From: Paramuribaculum sp.
GTDB lineage: Bacteria; Bacteroidota; Bacteroidia; Bacteroidales; Muribaculaceae
Direction: 5' to 3'
Assembly: GCA_029058705.1 (NCBI GenBank)
Contig: JAIDXA010000309.1
Span: 1 to 8,441, forward strand
DNA: 8,441 bases
Position numbers and translations under genes: made by a program. The notes beneath the pieces were generated by a model. The model was given only the letters and a program-made list of their open reading frames with translations. It did no database searches and was not told where the DNA came from. Of this stretch, positions 1-5,817 are shown piece after piece (within the stretch, counting starts at the first letter, position 1; each line of letters opens with the position of its first letter).

Positions 1-1231
1 GCCAGACCCCGAGGCGCTCGAATACAAACGGAGTTTCGCCGTCGCCTATGATTTCAGCAAGTATGGAGTTGGTGTCGGACAGCAGTAGTGTGTTGTTTTC
101 GGCGCGGAAAGCTTCGATGTAGCGGTAGACGCTTTCAAGCAGGCCGAGCCGGTAGAGCTGGCGGGTCAGATCGCTCCAGAGTTGCCGCAGGGTACGCCCC
201 TGGCGCAATGCGGTGAATGCCGATGTGATGGCGTCGTAAAGGGTTGTGTCGGGGTTTTTGTCCAGTTCTGTTTTGAGTTTGGCATTGCATGCCTCTCTTG
301 GCGATGCGATTACGGATGCGATGGTTGAGCCTTCTTTTTTTGATGTGTCAAAACCGTTGGCAGCGCCGTCAAGAAGCCGGGTCATGACATTTTTGGTGAT
401 TTTTGCCGGTCCGTCATCGTAGCCGCGTCGGGAAATCTCGTCGAGGGCATGTTTGCAGAGTGCGGCCGTCATCTCTTTGTGACGCCGCGGTGCGTTGACA
501 AGTTGATTTCGGAATGAGTCGAGTAATTCCGGATTTCCAAGATAATCCATCATTTCTCTGTAGCGTCGTTTGAACTCTTCGGTGTCGGTTTCCTTGACAA
601 AGCGTAGAAGCTCGCCGAATGCGTCGCTCTTGCGGTTGAAGAGAGCCACAGCGCGTCCTTCGCGCAGTTCTGTCAGAAGGAAGCGGGTCAGCCAATGTAT
701 GATGCGGCGTGTTTCCGGTGATCCTGAATCTGTCCGCAGCGATTCGAACAGGTTTCGGACGCCGCTTTCCATCGCCCGGTCGTTTTCAAGGTCGACTTCA
801 TAGTTGCCGGTGAGTTCCGCTTCACGGGCGAATGTGCGTAGGATAATCTGGAAAAAAGAGTCGATAGTGCTGACCTGAAAATAGTTGAAGTCGAAAAGCA
901 GGTCTCTTAAAGTGTGGCGTGCGGTTTCTGCAAGTTCCTCTTCAGAGCATCCGAGTTCGCGGCAGAAGTCGGCCACATATGGGCTTGGATCTTTCCATCC
1001 CGGCTCCATACCTCCGAGAACGGCGAGTTCATGGATTATGCGTCGCTTCATTTCGTCGGTTGCCTTGTTGGTGAAGGTGATGGCAAGAATCGAGCGATGA
1101 GCCGAGCGGGTGAATTTCCGAAGGCGATAACGACCGTTCTCATCTTTCTGACTGATGAGAAGTTTGATGTAGTAGTAGGTCAGGGTGTATGTTTTGCCTG
1201 ATCCCGCAGAGGCTTTGTAGATTGTCAGCAT
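1..1231 (-). CDS. UvrD/AddA-type helicase, exodeoxyribonuclease V beta-like (N-terminal part)
   Basis: Superfamily 1 DNA helicase of the UvrD/AddA/RecB kind, probably the helicase(-nuclease) subunit that processes double-strand breaks for recombination. The frame starts at ATG 1229-1231 and stays open to the left edge, giving 410 complete codons, so the 3' part is missing. Visible motifs are the Walker A AGSGKT at residues 9-14, motif Ia ITFTNKATDEM at 50-60, and VSTIDSFFQ at 119-127 (motif Ib region). A LLLSDTN segment near the end is, as I recall it, followed in Bacteroidota homologues by the DEFQDT Walker B box, which would lie just outside the window. The start is favoured because Walker A begins only a few residues after it, as in the family. 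It lies 70 bases after the SUI1 gene on the same strand. A partner PD-(D/E)XK nuclease (AddB-like) may lie beyond the left edge. The helicase family is clear; the exact subunit name is less so. Confidence 0.88.
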   Translation of the reverse strand, partial: MLTIYKASAGSGKTYTLTYYYIKLLISQKDENGRYRLRKFTRSAHRSILAITFTNKATDEMKRRIIHELAVLGGMEPGWKDPSPYVADFCRELGCSEEELAETARHTLRDLLFDFNYFQVSTIDSFFQIILRTFAREAELTGNYEVDLENDRAMESGVRNLFESLRTDSGSPETRRIIHWLTRFLLTELREGRAVALFNRKSDAFGELLRFVKETDTEEFKRRYREMMDYLGNPELLDSFRNQLVNAPRRHKEMTAALCKHALDEISRRGYDDGPAKITKNVMTRLLDGAANGFDTSKKEGSTIASVIASPREACNAKLKTELDKNPDTTLYDAITSAFTALRQGRTLRQLWSDLTRQLYRLGLLESVYRYIEAFRAENNTLLLSDTNSILAEIIGDGETPFVFERLGVW

Positions 1232-1301
1232 TGTCGGTCGCCTTGGATGGATTTGGGTGAGATGCCCAGAGCTGCTTGAGCTGCCGGATTTTAACGGATT
1301 C

Positions 1302-1634
1302 TCATATTTTGCGGGCTTTGTAGCCCATTGATTCGAGAAGGCTGACAACTTCATCGCGGCGGTCGCCCTGTACAAGGATGTCGCCTCCACGCGCCGATCC
1401 CCCGGTTCCAAGTTTTTTCTTCAGTTCGGCAGCTATTTCAAGAAGGCGATCGTCAGGCAGTTCCCAACCGGTAAGGAGTGTGGCTGTTTTGCCGGCGCGT
1501 CCTTTGCGCTCGATCGAGACGTCTATGCGTGCTTTCTGCCGGAGGCATTCTGCTTTCTGTTCGGTTGTTTCGGGCCCTGAAGGCAGATCGGGGTTGTTGT
1601 CGCGGAATTGCTGGAGTTGTTCAAGCCAGTTCAT
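1302..1634 (-). CDS. yciH: SUI1/YciH-family translation initiation factor
   Basis: A 110-residue protein of the eIF1/SUI1 family, the same size as bacterial YciH. In eukaryotes and archaea SUI1 proteins act in start-codon selection on the small ribosomal subunit; the bacterial versions are thought to modulate initiation, possibly under stress, with a less settled role. The SUI1 fold spans roughly residues 37-106. The conserved core is visible as KKKLGTGGSARGG followed by ILVQGDRRDEVVSLL and ending in MGYKARKI, the usual C-terminal pattern. The N-terminal 35 residues are a charged, Glu/Gln-rich lead-in. Its ATG overlaps the stop of the upstream lipoprotein gene as ATGA (1631-1634), which suggests translational coupling. 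The family call is firm; the physiological role in this organism is inferred. Confidence 0.92.
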   Translation of the reverse strand: MNWLEQLQQFRDNNPDLPSGPETTEQKAECLRQKARIDVSIERKGRAGKTATLLTGWELPDDRLLEIAAELKKKLGTGGSARGGDILVQGDRRDEVVSLLESMGYKARKI

Positions 1635-2098
1635 AAGGAATCGTTTGTTTCGGGAAGCTGAGTCGGGATTGAGTCGTCGAAATTTTCGTTTTCCGGATTG
1701 TAGGGGTTTTCAATATGTCCGACGAGGGTCTTGAGCATGGTCACATAGGAGTACATTTCCGGATTGACATCGGAATAGAATGCCGATGCGCTGTCGGGGT
1801 TGGTTTTGTATGCTCGCCTGTAGAGGTCGGTTGCTTGGGCAATAGAGGCTTCGCGGTCGGTGCTGTCGGCGATCTGCATGTAGACGAGCGACAGGCGGGC
1901 GAGTTCTTTTGCGGGAAGGTCTGAAAGATTTGACGAACCGATGAGTCGGGAGGCTACGCTTTTAGCCGCTTCCATGTCGCCGAGTGCAACAGCGGCTTCG
2001 GCTTCACGGAGTTCGTCGGTGCTTGTTGTGCCGGATGAATTGCCACATGCTGAAAAGAGTAGAGTCGCACCCAATGATGTCAGAACTATTTTTTTCAT
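1631..2098 (-). CDS. Small lipoprotein with TPR-like helical region, function unknown
   Basis: A 155-residue predicted lipoprotein that I cannot assign to a named family. MKKIVLTSLGATLLFSAC is a typical signal peptide: Lys-Lys, a hydrophobic core, then a lipobox (FSAC) with the lipidated Cys at residue 18, and a G-N-S-S-G-T tether. The mature part is largely helical, with an AEAAVALGDMEAAKSVA segment and DLYRRAYKTNPDS, which resemble TPR units that bind partners in the envelope. The acidic, Asn/Pro-rich tail (NPYNPENENFDDS) looks disordered. The same frame extends upstream to 2218, but that extension would bury the signal peptide and overlap the previous gene, so the ATG at 2096-2098 is chosen. 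The bases just upstream on the coding strand are A-rich (two AAAAACG runs) and lack a Shine-Dalgarno sequence, which is usual in Bacteroidota. It is coupled to the SUI1 gene by an ATGA overlap. Confidence 0.82.
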   Translation of the reverse strand: MKKIVLTSLGATLLFSACGNSSGTTSTDELREAEAAVALGDMEAAKSVASRLIGSSNLSDLPAKELARLSLVYMQIADSTDREASIAQATDLYRRAYKTNPDSASAFYSDVNPEMYSYVTMLKTLVGHIENPYNPENENFDDSIPTQLPETNDSL

Positions 2099-2153
2099 GG
2101 GAAAGGCGTTTTTACGTTTTTTTGAGAATTGTTGCCGCGGGTTGGCTTTCGGG

Positions 2154-2597
2154 TTATTGCCCAGAGGATGATTCTGATTGAACGGGATCTGTGTTCTGGA
2201 CGCGGCGGGTGAATACATATTCGTTTCCGTCTTGTGTCAGAGTGAGGGAGAGTCCGTTGAATCCGGCGATCGCATAGCTTTTTTCTGTCGGAATCCGGCC
2301 GATGCGCACGAGAGTTGTGTCGCCGGTCACTGATGCGGCTTTGCCGTCGGTTGTGATCAGCAGAGAGTCGCGTTCAACGTTCCATTGTCCATTGACAGTG
2401 TAACTTAAAACTCCAGGCTTGATTGCATGGAGAATGCATGTTCCGTCGGATTTCAGTTCCATGACGGGTTCGTTTTCAGAAACGGTTGTCAGGTAGTAGT
2501 TGCCAATCATGTTTTCTGCTTCGTCGGACAGATGGTTGCATGCCGTTGTGACGCAGAAGAGCAATATGGCGGAAAATAAGTTTAAAGACGTTTTCAT
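2154..2597 (-). CDS. Lipocalin-like small lipoprotein, function unknown
   Basis: A 147-residue predicted lipoprotein. The start chosen is the Met that begins MKTSLNLFSAILLFCVTTAC, a signal peptide with a lipobox ending at Cys20; an in-frame Met eight residues earlier (2621) would add a non-signal-like leader. The mature chain runs NMIGNYYLTT, then a series of short strands (VMELKSDGTCILHAI, YTVNGQWNVERDSLLITT, LTQDGNEYVFTRR). This pattern of a GxY/W opening, an L-x-x-DGT strand and a GxW strand is what lipocalin-like or META-like small beta-barrel lipoproteins of Bacteroidota show. By analogy they may bind a hydrophobic ligand or an envelope protein, but no ligand can be read from the sequence. 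It lies 49 bases after dnaX and 55 bases before the next lipoprotein, so it is probably in the dnaX transcript. The lipoprotein call is firm and the fold is tentative. Confidence 0.8.
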   Translation of the reverse strand: MKTSLNLFSAILLFCVTTACNHLSDEAENMIGNYYLTTVSENEPVMELKSDGTCILHAIKPGVLSYTVNGQWNVERDSLLITTDGKAASVTGDTTLVRIGRIPTEKSYAIAGFNGLSLTLTQDGNEYVFTRRVQNTDPVQSESSSGQ

Positions 2598-2646
2598 AGG
2601 CGGAAGGTGGCTTTGGTGCAATTTTGGATGTCAGTCCTGATGGTTT

Positions 2647-4395
2647 TCAGGCGAGGTGCAGACGGAAATCCTCAATGAGTTTGTTGAGTATCGGAGCCTC
2701 GGATTTCATTTTTTCGAGAAGTTCGTTGTCGGTCAGGGTGTGGCGCGGGGATGCGGCAGTGTTAAGGACAATGTCGTAGTCGACTTCGTCGTTGGCCAGC
2801 GCGTCGCGGATGCAGGCCATTATGTCAGAGCGGTTCGCTTCCATCAGTTCGAGCTGGATCTGGTTCTGGACTGTTATGTTGAACCGGGTACGTGATGTCA
2901 GGACGGGGGTTGCGGTCCGCATTGTGTTTATAAGTATATGGGCCTGAGGGTGTGTCGATATGTAAGTGTTCCAGGCTGCGATCAGCTCTTCGTCGGAGAA
3001 TGGCTGGTTGCGCTGAGGTGCGGCACGCCTGACGGCTTCGGGTGTGTTTGCCTGTTCCTGCACGCCATGTCTGATTGAGATTGTCGGTATTTTCATCCCG
3101 GATGCAGACATCCGCGGAGGGCGTGACTGGGACGGGCGCGCGGAGACAGCCGGCCGGTTGTTGCGGGCCGGTGCCGGAGCCGAAGGGGAGGGGGAGTCTT
3201 GCCGCTGGGGTTGTTGTTGTTGTTGTTGTTGCGGTGCGGGCGCACCTGTGGCAGCTATTGGTTTCAGCTGCCCCTCTCCGGTGCTGCCGTTATTGTGGGA
3301 GGGGCTGAGTGGTTGGCATATCTTGGCGAGGGTCAGCTCGATCAGAAATTGCTTGTTTGAGGCGTTTCGATAGTTTAAGTCGGCGTCGTTGCACAGGCAC
3401 ATGGCGCGGTACAGGAAGTCAGGTGTGCATCTGGCTGCCATGGCTGCCATGGCCTGGCGGGTCTCGTTTCCTGCCTCTATAAGGCTGAGTGTGGCCGGAT
3501 CGCGAGCAACCATTAGGTCGCGCAGATAAGCTCCGAGTCCATTGATGAAGAAGAGGGAGTCGAATCCGTTGTCGCGGATTTCCTTATAGATGGTCCAGCT
3601 TGACAGCACATCGTTTTTGAGGAAACAGTCGAGAAGCCGGTTGTAATATTCCCAGTCAAGGACGTTGAGGCTTTCGCGCGCAGCCTGACAGGTTATGTTT
3701 CCGGCGGCAGAAGCAGCTACCTGGTCGAATATCGAGAGGGCGTCGCGCATGGCGCCGTCGGCTTTTTTCGCAATGATGTCGAGGGCTGCGGGTTCAACAG
3801 TGATTCCTTCACTGGCGGCGACATAGCTGAGATGGTCGATCATGTCCTGAATGGTGATGCGATGGAAGTCGTAGATCTGGCATCGCGAGAGTATCGTCGG
3901 AATGATCTTCTGTTTCTCTGTGGTGGCGAGGATGAATACAACGTATGACGGCGGTTCCTCAAGGGTTTTCAGGAATGCGTTGAAGGCAGCCTGGCTGAGC
4001 ATGTGGACTTCGTCGACAATGAACACACGGTAGCGTCCGCGTGAAGGGGCGACCTGCACTTGCTCGATCAGGTTGCGCATGTCGTCGACGCCGTTGTTTG
4101 ATGCGGCATCGAGCTCGACGATGTTCATCGATGTCCCGCGGTTGAATTCGAGGCATGATTCACATTCATTGCAGGCTTCTCCGTCGGGGGTCGGATGCTC
4201 GCAGTTGATAGTTTTCGCAAATATTCTGGCACAGGATGTCTTTCCGACTCCTCTGGAGCCGCAAAATAGATAGCTGTGGGCCAGACGGTTTGTGGCAACC
4301 GCGTTTTTGAGCGTGGTTGTCAGCGCTTTCTGTCCGACAACAGACGAGAAAGTCGACGGTCGGTATTTGCGTGCCGATACAAGATATTTTTCCAT
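2647..4395 (-). CDS. dnaX: DNA polymerase III subunit gamma/tau
   Basis: A 582-residue clamp-loader ATPase that loads the beta clamp onto primed DNA and links the replisome. In order: Walker A GSRGVGKT at residues 46-53; a zinc module with Cys65, Cys75, Cys78 and Cys81; Walker B DEVH at 128-131; the SRC arginine-finger motif at 170-172; the sensor-2 region ADGAMRDALS near 212-221; then the collar domain. A linker of about 70 residues rich in Gln, Pro, Ser and Ala follows, including seven consecutive Gln at 389-395. A C-terminal tau-like domain runs from about PFSDEEL to the end. The start MEKYLVSARKYRP is the standard family N-terminus. I see no good slippery site in the linker for making a separate gamma form, so one product is likely. 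It appears to be the first gene of a minus-strand operon with two lipoproteins, a SUI1 factor and a helicase. A strong Bacteroidota promoter match lies about 100 bases upstream. Confidence 0.98.
   Translation of the reverse strand: MEKYLVSARKYRPSTFSSVVGQKALTTTLKNAVATNRLAHSYLFCGSRGVGKTSCARIFAKTINCEHPTPDGEACNECESCLEFNRGTSMNIVELDAASNNGVDDMRNLIEQVQVAPSRGRYRVFIVDEVHMLSQAAFNAFLKTLEEPPSYVVFILATTEKQKIIPTILSRCQIYDFHRITIQDMIDHLSYVAASEGITVEPAALDIIAKKADGAMRDALSIFDQVAASAAGNITCQAARESLNVLDWEYYNRLLDCFLKNDVLSSWTIYKEIRDNGFDSLFFINGLGAYLRDLMVARDPATLSLIEAGNETRQAMAAMAARCTPDFLYRAMCLCNDADLNYRNASNKQFLIELTLAKICQPLSPSHNNGSTGEGQLKPIAATGAPAPQQQQQQQPQRQDSPSPSAPAPARNNRPAVSARPSQSRPPRMSASGMKIPTISIRHGVQEQANTPEAVRRAAPQRNQPFSDEELIAAWNTYISTHPQAHILINTMRTATPVLTSRTRFNITVQNQIQLELMEANRSDIMACIRDALANDEVDYDIVLNTAASPRHTLTDNELLEKMKSEAPILNKLIEDFRLHLA
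3211..3231. repeat. (TTG)7 / (CAA)7 trinucleotide tract coding polyGln in dnaX
   Basis: Seven perfect TTG units on the plus strand, read as seven CAA codons for Gln389-395 in the DnaX linker. All units are identical, with no CAG interruption, which makes replication slippage possible. A length change by whole units keeps the reading frame and falls in a disordered linker, so it would be tolerated. Confidence 0.95.
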
Positions 4396-4499
4396 CAGGT
4401 TACAGATCTGTTATTTCCGGCGGATAGTCAGGCGGAATGTTTTCTACTAAGTTGAAAGTAAACACACTCTAAGGTTTATGGCTGACTTTCCTCCAACTA

Positions 4500-4531
4500 C
4501 AAATTTACTATCTTTCCGCGAATCTACCAAA
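4500..4531 (-). promoter_or_regulatory. Predicted Bacteroidota-type promoter of dnaX
   Basis: On the minus strand the -33 box TTTG (4531-4528) is followed by a 20-base spacer and a perfect -7 box TAAATTTG (4507-4500), matching the Bacteroidota TTTG / TAnnTTTG consensus with normal spacing. Transcription would start near 4494, giving a leader of about 100 bases before the dnaX ATG at 4395. It is the best promoter match I see in the window. Confidence 0.62.
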
Positions 4532-4547
4532 TCATCTTTCCCGAACC

Positions 4548-4569
4548 GCCTGCAGGTCACCTGCAAGGC
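4548..4569. promoter_or_regulatory. Dyad TGCAGGT-C-ACCTGCA between dnaX and lrgA (possible operator)
   Basis: The 15 bases 4551-4565 form perfect 7-base inverted arms around one central C. Allowing one bulged A at 4566, the arms extend by three more pairs (4548-4550 with 4567-4569). The one-base centre is poor for an RNA hairpin and no T-run follows, so a protein-binding operator is more likely than a terminator. It sits about 17 bases upstream of the dnaX -33 box and about 90 bases upstream of the lrgA start, where it could act on either gene. Confidence 0.4.
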
Positions 4570-4657
4570 TTATTGGGGTGGGGTGGGCGGCGTTTTGAAA
4601 TATTAACATTTCATGAGGCCGCCTGTGGAAAAAACAGATTAATTTTGCCGGTTGATT

Positions 4658-5017
4658 ATGGCAAAGCAATTCGGCATCATATTCGCGTGTCTTGCAGTCG
4701 GAGAACTTATCGCTCTGATTCCCGGACTTCACATTCCCGGAAGTATATGGGGACTTCTGCTGCTTGCCGGTCTGCTCGAAAAGGGGATTGTCAATCCACG
4801 TACGGTCGCGCCGGTCTGCAAGTTCCTGATTTCAAATATGGCGTTTTTTTTCATTCCTCCCGGAGTCGCGCTGATGCTTTATTTCGATCTCATTGCCGTC
4901 CAATGGCTTCCGATCACTGTTGCAACTGTCGGCAGTATAGTTGTCGTGTTGCTTGTTACGGGCCGTCTGCATCAGTTTCTTCATTCCTACATGAAACAGC
5001 GCCATGGCCGTCATTGA
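4658..5017 (+). CDS. lrgA: CidA/LrgA-family membrane protein
   Basis: A 119-residue integral membrane protein of the CidA/LrgA (holin-like) family, the small partner of LrgB. About four hydrophobic segments lie near residues 5-21, 29-41, 58-77 and 85-102. The family signatures are visible as HIPGSIWGLLLL at 25-36 (usual LPGSilGmlLL) and MAFFFIPPGVALM at 61-73 (usual FFvPagVgim). The ATG at 4658 is chosen; an in-frame TTG at 4652 would add only two residues. LrgA/CidA proteins were first linked to control of murein hydrolases and cell death in Staphylococcus, but LrgAB relatives also move pyruvate in Bacillus and glycolate/glycerate in plastids, so a transport role is equally reasonable. Its end overlaps the lrgB start by 14 bases, implying coupled translation of the pair. 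Confidence 0.9.
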   Translation: MAKQFGIIFACLAVGELIALIPGLHIPGSIWGLLLLAGLLEKGIVNPRTVAPVCKFLISNMAFFFIPPGVALMLYFDLIAVQWLPITVATVGSIVVVLLVTGRLHQFLHSYMKQRHGRH

Positions 5018-5702
5018 CTATTTCAGAACACCTCTGGCTTTGATAACACTGACGTTTCTCGTCTACTGGGGGGCGTCGTGGCTGCGTCGCCGCACGGGTC
5101 TGGCTCTGCTGAATCCGATGATCGTCACGATCGGTCTGCTGATCGTTTTCCTGCGTCTGACAGGAATCAGCTTCGGGGAGTATTATGAGGGCGGAAAAAT
5201 GATCGAGTTCTGGCTTAAGCCGGCCATAGTGGCTCTGGGACTGCCTCTGTTTTACGAGTTGAAGAATATCCGGCGGCAGTTCATGCCTCTTTTTCTGACC
5301 GAAGTCGCGGGTTCGCTGACGGGCATTATCTCGGTCGTTCTGATAGCTAAGCTGCTGGGTGCTACTCCAGATGTTATCCGTTCGCTTGCGCCGAAGTCGG
5401 TTTCCACCCCCATAGCGATAGAGATCACCGCGCAACTGGGCGGTATTCCGGCATTGACATCGGCGATAGTCGTGATTGTCGGGATGATCGGAGCTGTCAT
5501 GGGTCTGAAGGTGATGGAGATGGGAAACGTGAAGAGTCCGGTTTCGAAAAGTCTCAGTATGGGGACGGCGGCACATGTCATCGGAACGAACCGCATTTCT
5601 GAATATGGAGCGCGCTATGGCGCATATTCAACCCTCGGATTGATTCTCAATGGCATTCTGACCGCATTTTTCGCCGGTCCGGTTCTCGATCTGCTTCTTT
5701 GA
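5004..5702 (+). CDS. lrgB: LrgB-family membrane protein
   Basis: A 232-residue polytopic membrane protein of the LrgB/CidB/YohK family, the usual length. Diagnostic motifs are LKPAIVALGLPLF at 71-83, LAPKSVSTPIA at 128-138 and GTAAHVIGT at 187-195, all highly conserved in the family. Hydrophobic segments fill most of the chain between the positively charged patch WLRRR near residue 26 and the C-terminus. It begins inside the last codons of lrgA (14-base overlap, different frame), as in most lrgAB/yohJK pairs. The two proteins are thought to act together in the inner membrane. Function in Bacteroidota is not established: candidates are control of autolysis or import/export of small carboxylates such as pyruvate or glycolate. 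A glycerol kinase follows 108 bases downstream on the same strand. Confidence 0.94.
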   Translation: MAVIDYFRTPLALITLTFLVYWGASWLRRRTGLALLNPMIVTIGLLIVFLRLTGISFGEYYEGGKMIEFWLKPAIVALGLPLFYELKNIRRQFMPLFLTEVAGSLTGIISVVLIAKLLGATPDVIRSLAPKSVSTPIAIEITAQLGGIPALTSAIVVIVGMIGAVMGLKVMEMGNVKSPVSKSLSMGTAAHVIGTNRISEYGARYGAYSTLGLILNGILTAFFAGPVLDLLL

Positions 5703-5703
5703 G

Positions 5704-5723
5704 CGCAGGTGGCTGAACCTGCG
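5704..5723. repeat. Inverted repeat CGCAGGT-n6-ACCTGCG between lrgB and glpK
   Basis: Perfect 7-base arms (5704-5710 and 5717-5723) flank a 6-base loop, starting one base after the lrgB stop codon. As RNA it would make a GC-rich stem, but it is followed by GAAAATA and not a T-run, so it is not a standard intrinsic terminator. It could be a transcript-end or stabilising stem, or an operator. It shares the GCAGGT/ACCTGC half-sites with the dyad at 4551-4565. Confidence 0.45.
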
Positions 5724-5744
5724 GAAAATACAGGGGAGCGCCTT

Positions 5745-5774
5745 TTTGTAAAACGGCTGCCAACTATTGGTTTG
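5745..5774 (+). promoter_or_regulatory. Candidate promoter of glpK
   Basis: TTTG at 5745-5748 is followed by an 18-base spacer and TTGGTTTG at 5767-5774, which differs from TAnnTTTG at one fixed base. This would start transcription near 5781 and leave a leader of about 30 bases. A TATAAT at 5789-5794 lies closer to the gene but lacks a convincing upstream box. The match is imperfect, and read-through from lrgAB is a valid alternative. Confidence 0.3.
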
Positions 5775-5794
5775 TCGCACTTGTTTACTATAAT

Positions 5795-5817
5795 ATCATG
5801 GAACGACATCATGGAAC
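5795..5817 (+). repeat. Direct repeat ATCATGGAAC x2 across the glpK start
   Basis: ATCATGGAAC at 5795-5804 recurs exactly at 5808-5817, separated by GAC (13-base period). The second copy contains the glpK ATG (5811). The ATG of the first copy (5798) is in a different frame and opens a 12-codon reading frame that ends at TGA 5834-5836, inside glpK. Confidence 0.9.

Noticed and set aside
2099..2218. N-terminal extension of the TPR-like lipoprotein back to 2218
   Set aside because: It would place 40 polar residues before a clear lipoprotein signal peptide and overlap the end of the preceding gene.
3433..3450. Tandem 9-base repeat GGCTGCCAT x2 in dnaX
   Set aside because: It encodes an Ala/Met-rich helix (AMAAMAA) and is explained by coding constraint.
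3763..3768. Run of six A (minus strand) in dnaX as a possible frameshift site
   Set aside because: The codons are GCG AAA AAA GCC, so the base before the run is G rather than A, and the site is in the conserved ATPase sensor-2 region, where a shift would truncate the clamp-loader domain rather than make a gamma form.
4450..4498. Imperfect stem (AGTTG/CAACT and AAAGT/ACTTT) in the dnaX leader region
   Set aside because: The right arm needs a 4-base bulge and the outer arm reaches the predicted transcription start; too weak to call a riboswitch or attenuator.
4640..4647. TAATTTTG matching a -7 box ahead of lrgA
   Set aside because: It ends only 10 bases before the chosen ATG and has no TTTG at the right upstream distance, so it would need a nearly leaderless transcript.
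4956..5576. Long minus-strand open frame (206 codons) antisense to lrgAB
   Set aside because: It is a shadow of conserved lrgA/lrgB coding sequence, with a composition full of Arg, His, Gln and Thr and no recognisable domain.
5709..5810. 34-residue N-terminal extension of GlpK from a GTG at 5709
   Set aside because: It has no counterpart in the family, and the standard N-terminus begins at ATG 5811.
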